From positions 5,070,501-5,134,500 of the forward strand of contig NZ_CP085636.1 in NCBI RefSeq assembly GCF_027571385.1: a DNA stretch of 64,000 nucleotides. Direction: 5' to 3'. The notes under the pieces are model-generated. The model was given only the letters and a program-made list of their open reading frames with translations, had not been told where the DNA came from and made no database searches. The first letter of the stretch is position 1; each line of letters begins with the position of its first letter. Position numbers and translations under genes: made by a program. The DNA is from Shewanella sp. MTB7 (GTDB lineage Bacteria; Pseudomonadota; Gammaproteobacteria; Enterobacterales; Shewanellaceae). Shown in pieces: positions 28,201 through 38,624 of this stretch.

Positions 28201-30582
28201 TCACCCCCCTGTAAGTTGCTGCCACCATGAAAGGGGTTCACCGCAATTCTTAGCTGGGTGATAACTGGCATCCAATGCTGGTAGTGCAATGGAGTTCACG
28301 CAGCCAGCCTGTTTCGCAACACCGGTAGTTTTGTCAAAATGGCCATTAACCACACCGCTGATTGGCGTTCTTCTTAAGCTGATCGGTGGGCGAATGCCGA
28401 GAAAGTCCAGATACACCGCCATGGCACCACTGCTGCCATAAAGACCAGTCTTGCCATTGTCATCACGGCCCACCCAAATAGCAGCGACGTTACGCTCATC
28501 GAACCCGGCAAACCAGGAATCACGAGAGTCATTACTGGTACCAGTTTTACCCGCTAACCTTGTATGTGGGAAAGTTCGTCCAAGTCTGGCTGCCGTGCCG
28601 GATTTGACCACTTGAGTCATGGCATATTGTACTAGGTAAGTCGTGCTAGGATTCAAAGCCTCACTCTGCTCCACTCGTTTGACTGGCAAGGGATTATTTT
28701 CCATATCCAATACATCTGTAACCGATGACAATCGGCGGTAATGGCCGTTATCGGCGATAGTTTGATAGACCTGAGCAACCATTAATGGTGAGCCATTAAC
28801 TGCCCCCAGCAGCATTGAAGGATACTCTGATACCTTATCTCTCCATCCCGCCTTATCAAGCGTGGTCGCCACACTACTGACACCTATCGCCATACCTAAG
28901 TTGACGGTCGGTACGTTGATCGACTTTTTAAACGCCGTTAACAGTGGCACTTCGCCTCTGAATTTTTTATCGACATTTTGCGGCGACCAACTCTTACCTT
29001 GGCCGTTGTTTAAGGTGATAGGTTGATCTTTCAATGGGGTCGCCAATGTGTATTTCGCCGGCTGATTTAGGGCAGTAGCATAGACAAAAGGTTTAATTAA
29101 TGAACCTATTGGGCGTCTTATCTCAACCGCACGATTATACCCTTTATAACCAGGTGCTTTATCGCCGACCATAGCGGCAATACCGGCTGAATACTTATCT
29201 GTTACCACCATACCGACCTGCAGATCCTGATCATTTTTCCCTAAGCGAGCCATGGTCTTCTTCACCGCTTTCTCCGCCGCTTCTTGCGCCATAGGATCGA
29301 GTGTAGTGTAAACCTTTATCCCAGACTGCTTTAACAAGGAGTCACCAAAACGTCTAGCCAACTCATGTTGTACCACCGCAAAAAACGCCGGTAACTTTTG
29401 ATGTACCGGCTTATTAGCACTTCTCAGACCCAAGGGCGATTCAACCGCGGCGGTATATTGCGCAACACTTAGCTTACCGTCCTCCATTAAAAGGCGTAGC
29501 ACTAAGTCACGACGGTTTGATGCACGCTCTGGATAACGCCATGGGTTGTAATAAGAGGGGCCCTTGATGACGGCAACAAGGAAAGCTTGCTGGGGTAAAG
29601 TGAGCTCAGCAATAGGGCGACCAAAATAGAACTGAGAAGCCAAGCCCATGCCATGAACACCACGAGACTTGTCTTGTCCCATGTACACTTCGTTAAGATA
29701 AGCCTCTAAAATTTCATCTTTTTCATAGCGGAAATCAATAATGATCGCCATCAAGGCTTCACGGATCTTACGTTCCAAGGAACGTTCACTAGAGAGGAAA
29801 AAGTTCTTCGCTAGCTGTTGAGTTAAGGTTGAGCCTCCCTGCACTGTTCGTCCGGCGCTAATGTTAACCATAGCAGCGCGAATAATAGCAAATGGACTCA
29901 CCCCATGATGTTCATAGAAGTTACGATCTTCAACCAAGATAAGTGAATCGATAATGGGTTGTGGCAGTTTATCTGTCGGCACGAACAAACGATCTTCACC
30001 ATCGCCCGTGATGATACGATCTAGCAACACAGGCTCAAGATGAAAAACAGCTAATTGTCGTTTGTCTGACGCCCTTGTTACTGAACTGACCCCCTGAGAA
30101 TCAAAAGCAATCATCACTCTCTGTTCTAGCTGAGATCCCTTTGGATGCAGAAAGGGACGACGCCAGAGATCAACCCGAGTCTTAGATGCGGAAAACTCCC
30201 CCACCTGTCTTGGATTGGCCACTTTACGATAACCCAGTAGCTTGAGCTCAGCGATCAACTGAGCATGACTCACGGCAGCCCCTGGGTACAATGCCATTGA
30301 GCGGCTAAATACCTGAGCTGGCAGATGCCATTTTTGTCCTTCAAATTTACGTGCTATCACCTGATCCAGATAGATGCCATAACTCAATACAGCCACAAAC
30401 AAAATAAGCCCTAATTTCCAGCAGATAGACCAGATACGCCGAGCTAATCCAGAGGACGGCCTCTTAGCTGTTTTCGCTGCTTTGGCTTTTGAAGCTCGTT
30501 TCTTGGGCGCTGTTTTTTTCACTGCGGCTCCAGAAACTGGTGCCTTACGGGCTGGTTTCTTTGGTGTCTCTTTATCTGTCAT
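28201..30582 (-). CDS. mrcB: Penicillin-binding protein 1B (bifunctional transglycosylase/transpeptidase)
   Basis: 793 residues. A cytoplasmic Lys/Ala-rich tail, one membrane segment (about 50-70), a UB2H-like domain and the GT51 transglycosylase (EDRNFYEHHGVSP, GGSTLTQQLAKNFFL, RKIREALMA, EAYLNEVYMGQ). The transpeptidase has SLIKPF (SXXK), KSIN (SXN) and KTGT. It builds and crosslinks peptidoglycan at the inner membrane. GGAATAAAG precedes the ATG. It starts the block conserved with E. coli (mrcB, hrpB, thpR ...). Confidence 0.95.
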   Translation of the reverse strand: MTDKETPKKPARKAPVSGAAVKKTAPKKRASKAKAAKTAKRPSSGLARRIWSICWKLGLILFVAVLSYGIYLDQVIARKFEGQKWHLPAQVFSRSMALYPGAAVSHAQLIAELKLLGYRKVANPRQVGEFSASKTRVDLWRRPFLHPKGSQLEQRVMIAFDSQGVSSVTRASDKRQLAVFHLEPVLLDRIITGDGEDRLFVPTDKLPQPIIDSLILVEDRNFYEHHGVSPFAIIRAAMVNISAGRTVQGGSTLTQQLAKNFFLSSERSLERKIREALMAIIIDFRYEKDEILEAYLNEVYMGQDKSRGVHGMGLASQFYFGRPIAELTLPQQAFLVAVIKGPSYYNPWRYPERASNRRDLVLRLLMEDGKLSVAQYTAAVESPLGLRSANKPVHQKLPAFFAVVQHELARRFGDSLLKQSGIKVYTTLDPMAQEAAEKAVKKTMARLGKNDQDLQVGMVVTDKYSAGIAAMVGDKAPGYKGYNRAVEIRRPIGSLIKPFVYATALNQPAKYTLATPLKDQPITLNNGQGKSWSPQNVDKKFRGEVPLLTAFKKSINVPTVNLGMAIGVSSVATTLDKAGWRDKVSEYPSMLLGAVNGSPLMVAQVYQTIADNGHYRRLSSVTDVLDMENNPLPVKRVEQSEALNPSTTYLVQYAMTQVVKSGTAARLGRTFPHTRLAGKTGTSNDSRDSWFAGFDERNVAAIWVGRDDNGKTGLYGSSGAMAVYLDFLGIRPPISLRRTPISGVVNGHFDKTTGVAKQAGCVNSIALPALDASYHPAKNCGEPLSWWQQLTGG

Positions 30583-30746
30583 CTTTATTCCGAATAATCT
30601 ATCATGTAGCCAAGACCATTGGTGACAAATAGCCTTGAAAAAAATACTTGGTGCGCTCCTGAAGCTGTTTCAAGGTCGCTTATCTAATCTGAAAACGAAT
30701 AACTTATCTCTTACCTTTACTACTTTTCATCACTCGTTTTCTGCCC

Positions 30747-33278
30747 TTACGAATTCTGATTTAAGGTCTTTTTCTTGGTGAAACGGGTCGGCAATGTGTT
30801 GGCCGGATCCTCAGGCCACAAATGCTTAGGGTATCGACCTTTCATCTCTTTCTTTACATCAACATAGGGTCCTTGCCAAAAACTGGCCAGATCTGCCGTC
30901 AGTGCCAGAGGCCGGTGTGCTGGGGAGAGTAATTCCATGGTCACCGTGAGCTTACCATTAGCGAGTACTGGACTTTGGGCCATCCCCAATGCTTCTTGCA
31001 GGCGTACACTTAACAGCGCTCTACCGCCATCATCATAGGTGATGCCAGCTCGAGTGCCGGTCGCCATGGGCCAATGGCAGGGAAAAAGAGCCTCCAATCG
31101 CTGTTGATCACTCCACTCGAGCTGATTAAGCAGCAGAGTATAACAGTCAAGGGACTTCAATTGTGACAAGCTTCTGACATCGCTGAGATAGGGGCCAAGC
31201 CAATCAGATAATGTATCGATAAGCTGATAGTCACTGATATCAGGCCAATTTGACCCCGTATCGAGTTTAGCCGCTAAGGCAAGCCTATTTTGCAACTGTA
31301 GTACCTTGTCATTCATGTTTAACAAACTAAGGCCTTTACTGTGGATCTGCTCGATAATGGCTGATTTGATCTGCTCGGGATCTGGTTTACTCACCGCCGT
31401 TTTACTTAAGACTATCTGGCCAATACGCTGTTGAGTTTCGGCGTAAAAACGGCCTTTAGCATCGTCCCAACCACAGTGTTCTTGTTTGGTGACCAAAAAC
31501 GCGAGTCGATGTTTAAACATCGTTGCATCAATTTGTGCCGCCAAAAACACTCGGCCGCTAGTTCGTCCTTCACTCTCCTGAAAATCGGCGATCACCAGCC
31601 AATCAACTGAAGACAAAGCATCATGTTCAGGCAAAGTCACGCCGGTACCGTTAGCCAGAAGATATCCAGAAACACCGCGATTTTTTGCGACTCTATCCGG
31701 AAACGCCAACGCAAGCAGCAAGGCGATATCTTCATTAGAGGCCTTAGCAATACAAGCAGACAATTCTGGATTAACCTTTAGTTTTTTCATCCACTGGCGC
31801 ACCTGCTGCCCCGACTCACCTTGAATCGCCTCTCTGAGATATCCACCGATATCGATGCCATGGCGTCCACGGGATCTAGACTCTAATGTTCCAGCCAAAA
31901 TACAGGCAAGCCCTGTCAGCTCATGTTCGCCTGAATGCTTAGACAAAGATTTTGCCTTAAGCAGCATGTGCGCCAATCTAGGATGACAACCAAGCTCGTA
32001 GGCTTGTCGTCCATGGGAAGTGATTTGTCGCTGTTTATTGACTACCTCAAGCATCTCTAACAGCTGCCAAGCTGCACTTTCATTGGGCTTAGATGCCGCT
32101 GTGAGCATGGGCAGTTCAGCAAGGGATTTGACTCCCCAGCAAGCAGCATCAAGTACCATAGGGATGAGATCTGAATGCACTATCTCTGGCTCATCGGCTT
32201 TGAGTAATCTGCCCTGCTCCTCTTGACTCCAAAGGCGCAGGCAATAACCAGGGGCTAAACGGCCAGCACGGCCACAACGTTGAGCTGCAGATGCCTGACT
32301 AATACGCTTTAGGGACAAACGCGTCACACCGGTTCTGGCATTGAAGCTCGCCTGTCGCTTATAGCCAGAATCGACCACCATAGTGATCCCATCTATGGTC
32401 AAACTCGACTCGGCCACGTTAGTTGACAACACCACTTTACGCTTGCCATCAGTGGCAGCGGCAATCGCTCGGTCTTGCACCCTTGGTGGTAGGCTGCCAT
32501 AGAGTGGACATATTGAAAACTGATTGAGATCCAGGCGACTGCTTAGGAACTCCTGCAGCTTCATTATTTCCCCTTGCCCAGGAAGAAATGCCAACAAAGA
32601 GCCATGACTATATTGGCTAAGCTGACAGTCATCATTGAGTAGCTCCACGATGCATCGGCCCATATGCTCAATCCAGTGATGCGGTGAACGATTCTTTTGC
32701 GGCGAAGTGCATGCACGATAAGCGAGCTCAACGGGAAAACTGCGGCCTTCACTTTTTAATGAGATAGCATTAGGCATTAACTCAGTTAACGACAAACCGG
32801 AAAGCGTAGCCGACATAGCTAAAATCTTAAGATCTTCACGAAATGAGCCTTGGATTTCAAGTGCCAGCGCAAGGCCAAGATCTGTGGTCAGATGCCGTTC
32901 ATGGATCTCATCGAAAATGATCATCTCGATCCCGCTCAACTCAGGATCTTGTTGGATCATTCGCGTTAAGATCCCTTCAGTGACGATCTCTAATCGGGTC
33001 GATGCCTGACTACGAGATTCACCACGCACCCGGTAGCCCACCTCTTCACCTACTTTGCAGCCTCGTTGGCTAGCAATGTAGTGAGCGACACTTCTGGCTG
33101 CGACACGCCTAGGCTCGAGCATTAAGATTTTGCCCTTAAGCTCATCCCAATCCAACATAGCTAAAGGTAGCGCGGTAGATTTACCAGCACCAGTGGGCGC
33201 TTCTAATATCACTTGATGATGCTGACTGAAGGCTTCTCTTAGCGGAGTAAGCAGGCTTAGTACGGGTAGCTGATCCAA
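30747..33278 (-). CDS. hrpB: ATP-dependent helicase HrpB
   Basis: 843 residues. A DEAH-box superfamily 2 helicase: APTGAGKST (Walker A), DEIHER (box II), SATLSG (III), TNVAESSLTIDGI and QRCGRAGRLAPG (VI), then the HA2 and HrpB C-terminal domains. E. coli HrpB is about 809-824 residues; its cellular role is poorly known. The start given is a TTG (MDQLPVL), which aligns with the start of E. coli HrpB; no ATG or GTG lies upstream in frame before a stop. A slightly longer non-ATG start cannot be excluded. Confidence 0.93.
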   Translation of the reverse strand: MDQLPVLSLLTPLREAFSQHHQVILEAPTGAGKSTALPLAMLDWDELKGKILMLEPRRVAARSVAHYIASQRGCKVGEEVGYRVRGESRSQASTRLEIVTEGILTRMIQQDPELSGIEMIIFDEIHERHLTTDLGLALALEIQGSFREDLKILAMSATLSGLSLTELMPNAISLKSEGRSFPVELAYRACTSPQKNRSPHHWIEHMGRCIVELLNDDCQLSQYSHGSLLAFLPGQGEIMKLQEFLSSRLDLNQFSICPLYGSLPPRVQDRAIAAATDGKRKVVLSTNVAESSLTIDGITMVVDSGYKRQASFNARTGVTRLSLKRISQASAAQRCGRAGRLAPGYCLRLWSQEEQGRLLKADEPEIVHSDLIPMVLDAACWGVKSLAELPMLTAASKPNESAAWQLLEMLEVVNKQRQITSHGRQAYELGCHPRLAHMLLKAKSLSKHSGEHELTGLACILAGTLESRSRGRHGIDIGGYLREAIQGESGQQVRQWMKKLKVNPELSACIAKASNEDIALLLALAFPDRVAKNRGVSGYLLANGTGVTLPEHDALSSVDWLVIADFQESEGRTSGRVFLAAQIDATMFKHRLAFLVTKQEHCGWDDAKGRFYAETQQRIGQIVLSKTAVSKPDPEQIKSAIIEQIHSKGLSLLNMNDKVLQLQNRLALAAKLDTGSNWPDISDYQLIDTLSDWLGPYLSDVRSLSQLKSLDCYTLLLNQLEWSDQQRLEALFPCHWPMATGTRAGITYDDGGRALLSVRLQEALGMAQSPVLANGKLTVTMELLSPAHRPLALTADLASFWQGPYVDVKKEMKGRYPKHLWPEDPANTLPTRFTKKKTLNQNS

Positions 33279-33406
33279 TGGAAATCGTATCTCAAAATCA
33301 CTTTGACCCAGTGTACTAACGATTACCCCATAAGTGAATTAGCATGTGATGATGAAATGGATTAATGATGGTATAACTGGCTTATTGGAACTGACAAGCA
33401 CTCTAA

Positions 33407-33997
33407 ATGATGAAAAGACTCTTCCTCGGTATTGCACCGACACACGCTCAACACTCTCAATTATCTACCCTGCAAGCGGAGCTGAACATTGACGGTAAAA
33501 AAGTGAGTCCGAGTAATTTCCATATGACCTTAGCGTTTCTAGGATCTCTGGACATACATAGCCAATATCAACTGCAGCATATGCTAGATACCCGACATAG
33601 CTCTTCAGCACGCTGCTGGCCAGCATTCAGTGTCACCCTAGACACACTTACCCTGTTTAGAAAACCTCAAGTGCTCTGCTTATCAGGGAAAGTCGAGGAC
33701 CCATGTCTACAACTCATCATCGATGATTGTCGTACTCTCATGCAGCAAATAGCAATGAATACAGCTGTCAGAGAAAAGACCCAGGGGGGCAACAATGTAG
33801 TTCAACAAGAGCAGCCTACAACATTTATTCCCCATATCAGTTTATTCAGAAAAGCCAAATACCTACCTGAGCAACGTCCTCCTTTTTCACTCACTTTGAC
33901 ACCAAAGAAAGTACACCTTTATGTTTCGACCAGTAGTCCCTCAGGCGTCGAATATCAAATATTGCAGTCTTGGGTCTTAACCGACAATTTTAGATAA
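33407..33997 (+). CDS. thpR: RNA 2',3'-cyclic phosphodiesterase ThpR (LigT)
   Basis: 196 residues of the 2H phosphoesterase family. The two catalytic motifs are HMTL (about residues 39-42) and HISL (about 143-146; the second has serine instead of the common threonine). It opens 2',3'-cyclic phosphates to 2'-phosphates in RNA ends. An insert rich in Q, N and G (about 120-138) lies before the second motif. Divergent from hrpB, as in E. coli synteny. Confidence 0.88.
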   Translation: MMKRLFLGIAPTHAQHSQLSTLQAELNIDGKKVSPSNFHMTLAFLGSLDIHSQYQLQHMLDTRHSSSARCWPAFSVTLDTLTLFRKPQVLCLSGKVEDPCLQLIIDDCRTLMQQIAMNTAVREKTQGGNNVVQQEQPTTFIPHISLFRKAKYLPEQRPPFSLTLTPKKVHLYVSTSSPSGVEYQILQSWVLTDNFR

Positions 33998-34021
33998 AAA
34001 AAATGCTGCCGATTAAGGCAG
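33995..34021 (-). terminator. Minus-strand terminator beside thpR
   Basis: Read on the minus strand: CTGCC, loop TTAATC, GGCAG, then CATTTTTTTTATC. The T-run points to termination of minus-strand transcription from the ToxR-like regulator gene. The stem is short (5 bp). Confidence 0.5.
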
Positions 34022-34041
34022 AAAATTGAAGAACTTTTACT

Positions 34042-34057
34042 TTATACCGATTGGTAT
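34042..34057. repeat. Solo terminal repeat of the MITE-like family
   Basis: TTATACCGATTGGTAT matches the right end of the 267-bp repeat with one mismatch, without a visible interior or partner end. It may be a decayed remnant. Confidence 0.4.
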
Positions 34058-34291
34058 TTATATTGATTCCCTCTGCCATCAGTACCCAAAATAGAGAACT
34101 AACCATGGCGCTTGTCTCATTCGGAGATAGCAGTGAATTTCAATGTCATATTGATATCATGACGCTAAATAATTAGCTACAGATAAACTTTGAAAGACAT
34201 TGAAAAACTTTGAATGGAGCTAAAATCACTTAAAAATAATAACTTAAGCCATAAGTTCATAGTTATAACAGGACTTACATCAATATTATGC

Positions 34292-35044
34292 TCATGAAAT
34301 ACCTATCTTCTCGATATCATTATCAGAATGACCATCGATCCATAACATTCGTCTTATCGTTTCAGGAGAATGACTGGAGAGCATTCCAGTCGAATTGTTC
34401 ATTTTGTTAGTCGCTGGAAAGGTAAAAAAGGAGGGCATGAAATGATAATTAAACAACAAGATGGCAATAAAACTCAGTAGCAAAAATATAACAATAAGAT
34501 TTCCTTTTTGGATCAATAATCGAGCAAATAGAGTAACCGTTTCTTTATTATCCCGTCTGGGAGATGACCCACTTAGAATCGCTGTACCATCGGAAATGTC
34601 AGACTCACCAACATGCACATCAAGCTTAGTTTTATAGAACTCCGACATAGGCCCCTCACTGAATAATCTAGGCTCCATCGTTACAGCTCGAGGTCTCTCA
34701 AGTAGTGAGTTTTGACTACAAAGCTGCAGTCCCAACTCTTTAGATAATCGATAACCACGACCATGAACGGTTTGAATTATCGACACCTCACAGCCAGCTT
34801 GCTTAAACAGCTTGCGGGTATTAGACACTAATTTAGCAAGAGACATATCCGAAACCACAGTATTGGGCCAAATATAATCCAGACACTGCTGTTTACCGCA
34901 ATGAGCAGGATAATACTCAATAAGTAATCTGAACAGCAAAAAAAAGCGCTCATCGAGTTGAACTAGCTCTCTGCCAATCAGCAACTCCAATGTTTTGGTA
35001 TTAATACTAAATTCATCAAAACGAGTATACATAAGCGGTCTCAT
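34292..35044 (-). CDS. ToxR/CadC-like membrane-bound transcriptional regulator
   Basis: 250 residues. The N-terminal OmpR-type winged helix (about 5-103) ends with the family motif IQTVHGRGYRLS. A Ser/Arg-rich linker follows, then one membrane segment (about 182-200: NLIVIFLLLSFIAILLF) and a short periplasmic tail of about 50 residues. The arrangement is that of ToxR, CadC or PsaE-type one-component sensors, but the periplasmic part is small. AAGGGA directly precedes the first ATG; a second in-frame ATG lies 12 bp downstream with better spacing. It is inserted between thpR and sfsA; the target genes are unknown. Confidence 0.8.
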   Translation of the reverse strand: MRPLMYTRFDEFSINTKTLELLIGRELVQLDERFFLLFRLLIEYYPAHCGKQQCLDYIWPNTVVSDMSLAKLVSNTRKLFKQAGCEVSIIQTVHGRGYRLSKELGLQLCSQNSLLERPRAVTMEPRLFSEGPMSEFYKTKLDVHVGESDISDGTAILSGSSPRRDNKETVTLFARLLIQKGNLIVIFLLLSFIAILLFNYHFMPSFFTFPATNKMNNSTGMLSSHSPETIRRMLWIDGHSDNDIEKIGIS

Positions 35045-35479
35045 TCCCTTGAGCTTGTCATGAATGTTCGGTAAACGAGCGATCTCTTAAATACCGGACG
35101 AATTAAATTAATTTAACAATTATGCAACAATAAGCAGCAATGGACTATCCACTATAAGTTTGATAATCCATAAAAAAAGTAGGGTTTTAGGAAGGGAATA
35201 GTCGATCCTACTAAGGAAAAAATACGACCTTATATTGAACTTTCCTCAGCACTTAGCACTTTACGTTCAACTTTATTGATCTTTATCGAACTAAACGTTA
35301 GGCATGTAGCGAGTCAGATATTGGAGAAGGAGGAATATCTCCCTTTCGTCATCTCTAACTCGCTGCGACAAACTGCGATCTACAGCACCAAGCTTATAAG
35401 TCGCGAGCTCAAGACAAAGCTAGACAGCCCCCAACTACGAGTTACCGCCCGGCACTCGTAGTTCCCAGGTAAAATCTTT
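35045..35479. other. Intergenic region between pepB and the ToxR-like gene
   Basis: No convincing gene. It holds a 10-bp inverted repeat AACTACGAGT/ACTCGTAGTT (35433-35463) just beyond the pepB stop, which could act as a weak terminator, and AT-rich sequence next to the regulator. Confidence 0.5.
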
Positions 35480-36757
35480 TTAGTCCTGCAGTAACGCAGT
35501 GATGGTCAGCATGCCATGAGTCGTGCCACCTGCCGCCCACAAAGAGTTAGGAGAGTCTGCAAAAGCCGATGACAAATCCATATGCAACCAGTTCACTTCA
35601 GGTGAAACAAAACGCCAAAGGAAACCAGCCGCATTAGATGCACCACCAGCCCCACCGCCCTTCATCGGACGACTATTGGCCGTATCGGCGTAAGCCGACG
35701 GACACATATCTCTATGCCAAGGATCTAACGGCAATGGCCAAACTCGCTCACCGACCTCTGAAGCCTTTGCTTGAACCATGGTGAGTACTTCGCTTTGTGG
35801 AGAGAAGATGGCGTTGTAGTTAGTGCCTACAGCCATCACAGCCGCTCCCGTTAAGGTTGCAGCGTCGATAACTAAAGGCGCACCGGTTTCACACGCAGCT
35901 TGCAGGCCATCGGCCAATACCAAACGTCCCTCTGCATCTGTGTTAACCACTTCCACTGAAACCCCATTCTTGTAAGTGAGAACATCACCTAGCTTATAAG
36001 CATGACCACTAATCAGGTTCTCAGCACAACAGAGAAACAGCTTAACGCGTTTATTCAATCCCTGCTTCATCGCAAGACCCAGAGCCGCAGTCACTGTCGC
36101 CGCCCCGCCCATGTCGCATTTCATGCCTAACATGCCTTCACTCGACTTGATACTGTAACCACCAGAGTCGAACGTGATCCCTTTACCCACAAGTGCAACT
36201 GATACTGGTGCATCATCACCCAAAGGGTTGTAATCGAGTTCAAGCATAGCCGGTGGACGCTCACTGCCACGACCGACGGCATGAATACCTACCCACTTTT
36301 CCTCTAACAGTTGAGCACCTTCGATAATACGGTAAGTGACCTTCTCCCCACCGATTTCAGACAACCAATGAGCAGCTAAGATGGCCAACTTTACCGGTGC
36401 AAGATTTTCCGGGGTTTCATTAATTAAATCCCGCGCAAAACTGGCACTTGAAAGACGATGTGTCAGCTCAAGCTGAGTCGCTTCATCTCCGGTCCAAATG
36501 ATTTCAGGAACAAACTTTGCTGTGGCAAAACCTTGTGCTAAAGACCATTGAGAGTGCAGATCCCACAACTCTCCCTCTAAAGACAGCCTAGCGAGTCCAA
36601 GGTTTCTCAGTTTACGAGCTGCCAGTTGGATTTGACGAAGTTCATCCCCACCTTGAAGGTGGATAACAGCCTTATTATTTTGAAAAGTGACATCTGCACT
36701 GCCCCAATGGGCCGCTGGAGCATCTTTAGTCAGGCTCACTACCATTAAATCTGTCAT
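35480..36757 (-). CDS. pepB: Aminopeptidase B-like M17 leucyl aminopeptidase
   Basis: 425 residues, close to E. coli PepB (427). The M17 catalytic domain shows GKGITFDSGGYSIK (metal-binding Asp and Lys region), KCDMGGAA and the family signature NTDAEGRLVLADGL. It is a cytosolic, metal-dependent aminopeptidase that removes N-terminal residues from peptides, probably as a hexamer. It is not part of the E. coli neighbourhood here. Divergent from sfsA with repeat copy 2 between them. Confidence 0.88.
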   Translation of the reverse strand: MTDLMVVSLTKDAPAAHWGSADVTFQNNKAVIHLQGGDELRQIQLAARKLRNLGLARLSLEGELWDLHSQWSLAQGFATAKFVPEIIWTGDEATQLELTHRLSSASFARDLINETPENLAPVKLAILAAHWLSEIGGEKVTYRIIEGAQLLEEKWVGIHAVGRGSERPPAMLELDYNPLGDDAPVSVALVGKGITFDSGGYSIKSSEGMLGMKCDMGGAATVTAALGLAMKQGLNKRVKLFLCCAENLISGHAYKLGDVLTYKNGVSVEVVNTDAEGRLVLADGLQAACETGAPLVIDAATLTGAAVMAVGTNYNAIFSPQSEVLTMVQAKASEVGERVWPLPLDPWHRDMCPSAYADTANSRPMKGGGAGGASNAAGFLWRFVSPEVNWLHMDLSSAFADSPNSLWAAGGTTHGMLTITALLQD

Positions 36758-36902
36758 GCCTATATCCTTATCTACTGATATTTCTTATAAATGGATTCGA
36801 ACATTGTCAGAAAGTGTACTGCAATGAAGCGAATACCTAAAGGTATCTCCTTGAATATCAGACTGCTTTGTTAAAAAGCAATTTATCGATAAAGAGGGAT
36901 TG

Positions 36903-37216
36903 ATACCAATCAGTATAAAGATTTGATCGCTCAGCGAGAATTTAACGGTCCTGAGGCAAGGTCATTAATTGCTCCTGCATTAACGACATTCAGAACATCC
37001 ATGTTCTTTGCAACGAGTGAAGAGCATAGTTATTCTACGGTTAAGCTCGTTAACACAGCATCAGAACCGCTAAAACTCGCCTGTAAGGCGTGTTTTTGGC
37101 TGCCTACTTCTGTGTTGAATGAACTTACAAGGGAACAACCATTCCATCATCCATTCGCCTCGAATTAGTTTGCCAAAAACACTCTGAGTAGATCAACTGC
37201 TTATACTGATTGGTAT
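36903..37216. repeat. MITE-like repeat, copy 2 (314 bp)
   Basis: Starts ATACCAATCAGTATAAAG and ends CTTATACTGATTGGTAT. It matches copies 1 and 3 along its length but carries about 49 extra bases near 36961-37009, after the shared CCTGAGGCAAG. It lies between divergent pepB and sfsA and ends 66 bp before the sfsA start. An 81-codon reading frame crosses it but is not kept in the other copies. Confidence 0.85.
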
Positions 37217-37282
37217 GAATTGACAATGACTTGAGCTTTACTGCTAATCTAACCCTACTATTCATTGCCAATGAGTTTATGC

Positions 37283-38002
37283 ATGCTTTTTACTCCGCCC
37301 TTTGAACAGGGAATACTACTCAAACGTTATAAACGCTTCCTAACCGACATACGTTTAAGTGATGGCAGTGAAGTGACCATTCACTGCCCAAACACGGGTT
37401 CTATGAGGAACTGCCTTTTTGAAGGTGAAAAAGTGTGGTTTTCAACATCTGATAATCCTAAGCGAAAATATTCAAGAACCTGGGAGCAAGCACAGTCTGA
37501 CAAAGGAGACATAATAGGTATCAATACGGGGCGTGCAAATCAACTGGCCGAAGATGCCATAAAATCGGGAATGGTCACTGAAATTCAGGGTTATAGCAAG
37601 CTCAAGCGAGAAGTAAAATACGGCAGTGAAAATAGCCGTATCGATATTCTATTGAGTGACGATGACACCCATGAATCTCCCAAGCCCCATTGTTATGTTG
37701 AAGTAAAAAGCTGCACCTTGCTGGAAGACGGTAAAGGTTACTTTCCCGATGCTGTCACCACTCGAGGACAGAAACACCTGCGAGAGTTGATGGAAATGGT
37801 CTCATTAGGTCATCGTGCAGTGCTCCTGTTCGTGGTTCAGCATACCGGTATTGAGTCGGTTCAAGCGGCAAAACACATAGATCCTGATTACGCAAACTTG
37901 CTCAATCAGGCCCATAAAGCTGGCGTAGAAATATTAGCCTATTGTGCAGAAATGTCGCCAAATCAGGCCTCCTTGATTAAATCATGCCCTGTCAAACTTT
38001 AA
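37283..38002 (+). CDS. sfsA: SfsA, sugar fermentation stimulation protein homologue
   Basis: 239 residues from ATG 37283 ([10 protein letters not shown]), which aligns with the E. coli start MEFSPPL; earlier TTG and ATG codons add six unconserved residues. Conserved segments are [15 protein letters not shown]-like [30 protein letters not shown] and [17 protein letters not shown]. The core resembles a nuclease-like fold with EVKS. In E. coli it was linked to maltose metabolism and DNA binding; the biochemical role is unclear. Confidence 0.92.
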   Translation: MLFTPPFEQGILLKRYKRFLTDIRLSDGSEVTIHCPNTGSMRNCLFEGEKVWFSTSDNPKRKYSRTWEQAQSDKGDIIGINTGRANQLAEDAIKSGMVTEIQGYSKLKREVKYGSENSRIDILLSDDDTHESPKPHCYVEVKSCTLLEDGKGYFPDAVTTRGQKHLRELMEMVSLGHRAVLLFVVQHTGIESVQAAKHIDPDYANLLNQAHKAGVEILAYCAEMSPNQASLIKSCPVKL

Positions 38003-38161
38003 TTCACCCCTAAAAGTTGAATTAATTGAGAATAGGGGACATAGTCAAAGAATATCGATAAACGGAAACAAAAAGTTTGCTTGGTTTATCTCTTTCTGAT
38101 ATAGATAGCGCCCGTAAAATACAAGCGCCCAATAAAGCAAACGATTAACAGGAGATGGGTT

Positions 38162-38605
38162 ATGCCAATAGGCACTAAAAAACTTGGCGTGCTCGCTATC
38201 GCAGGTGTAGAACCTTACCAGGAAAAGCCTGGTGAAGAGTATATGAACGCTGCTCAGCTGGGTCACTTCAGAACGATTCTGGACGCTTGGCGAAATCAAT
38301 TGCGTGAAGAGGTCGACCGTACTCTTAACCATATGCAAGATGAAGCCGCAAACTTCCCAGATCCTGTCGACCGTGCAGCTCAGGAAGAGGAGTTCAGTCT
38401 TGAACTTCGTGCTCGTGATAGAGAACGTAAGCTGATTAAAAAGATCGAGAAAACACTTCAGAAAATTGAAGAAGATGATTTCGGATTCTGTGATTCTTGC
38501 GGAATAGAAATTGGTATCCGTAGACTCGAAGCACGTCCAACAGCCGATCAATGTATCGATTGTAAGACACTTGCGGAGATCAAAGAAAAGCAGATGGCTG
38601 GTTAA
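38162..38605 (+). CDS. dksA: RNA polymerase-binding factor DksA
   Basis: 147 residues. An N-terminal coiled coil with the tip motif DPVDRA (D and A needed for polymerase secondary-channel action) and a C-terminal four-cysteine zinc finger (CDSCG...CIDC, about residues 112-137). It works with ppGpp to adjust rRNA and amino-acid promoters. Gene order dksA-gluQ-pcnB-folK is as in E. coli. Confidence 0.96.
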   Translation: MPIGTKKLGVLAIAGVEPYQEKPGEEYMNAAQLGHFRTILDAWRNQLREEVDRTLNHMQDEAANFPDPVDRAAQEEEFSLELRARDRERKLIKKIEKTLQKIEEDDFGFCDSCGIEIGIRRLEARPTADQCIDCKTLAEIKEKQMAG

Positions 38606-38624
38606 TCTGTCTTTTAATGATGCA

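Noticed and set aside
35276..35461. 61-codon open frame downstream of pepB
   Set aside because: Non-ATG start, no ribosome-binding site, and it overlaps a hairpin; no recognisable product.
36923..37168. 81-codon open frame crossing repeat copy 2
   Set aside because: The frame is not kept in copies 1 and 3 and starts from a non-ATG codon; it is a by-product of the repeat.
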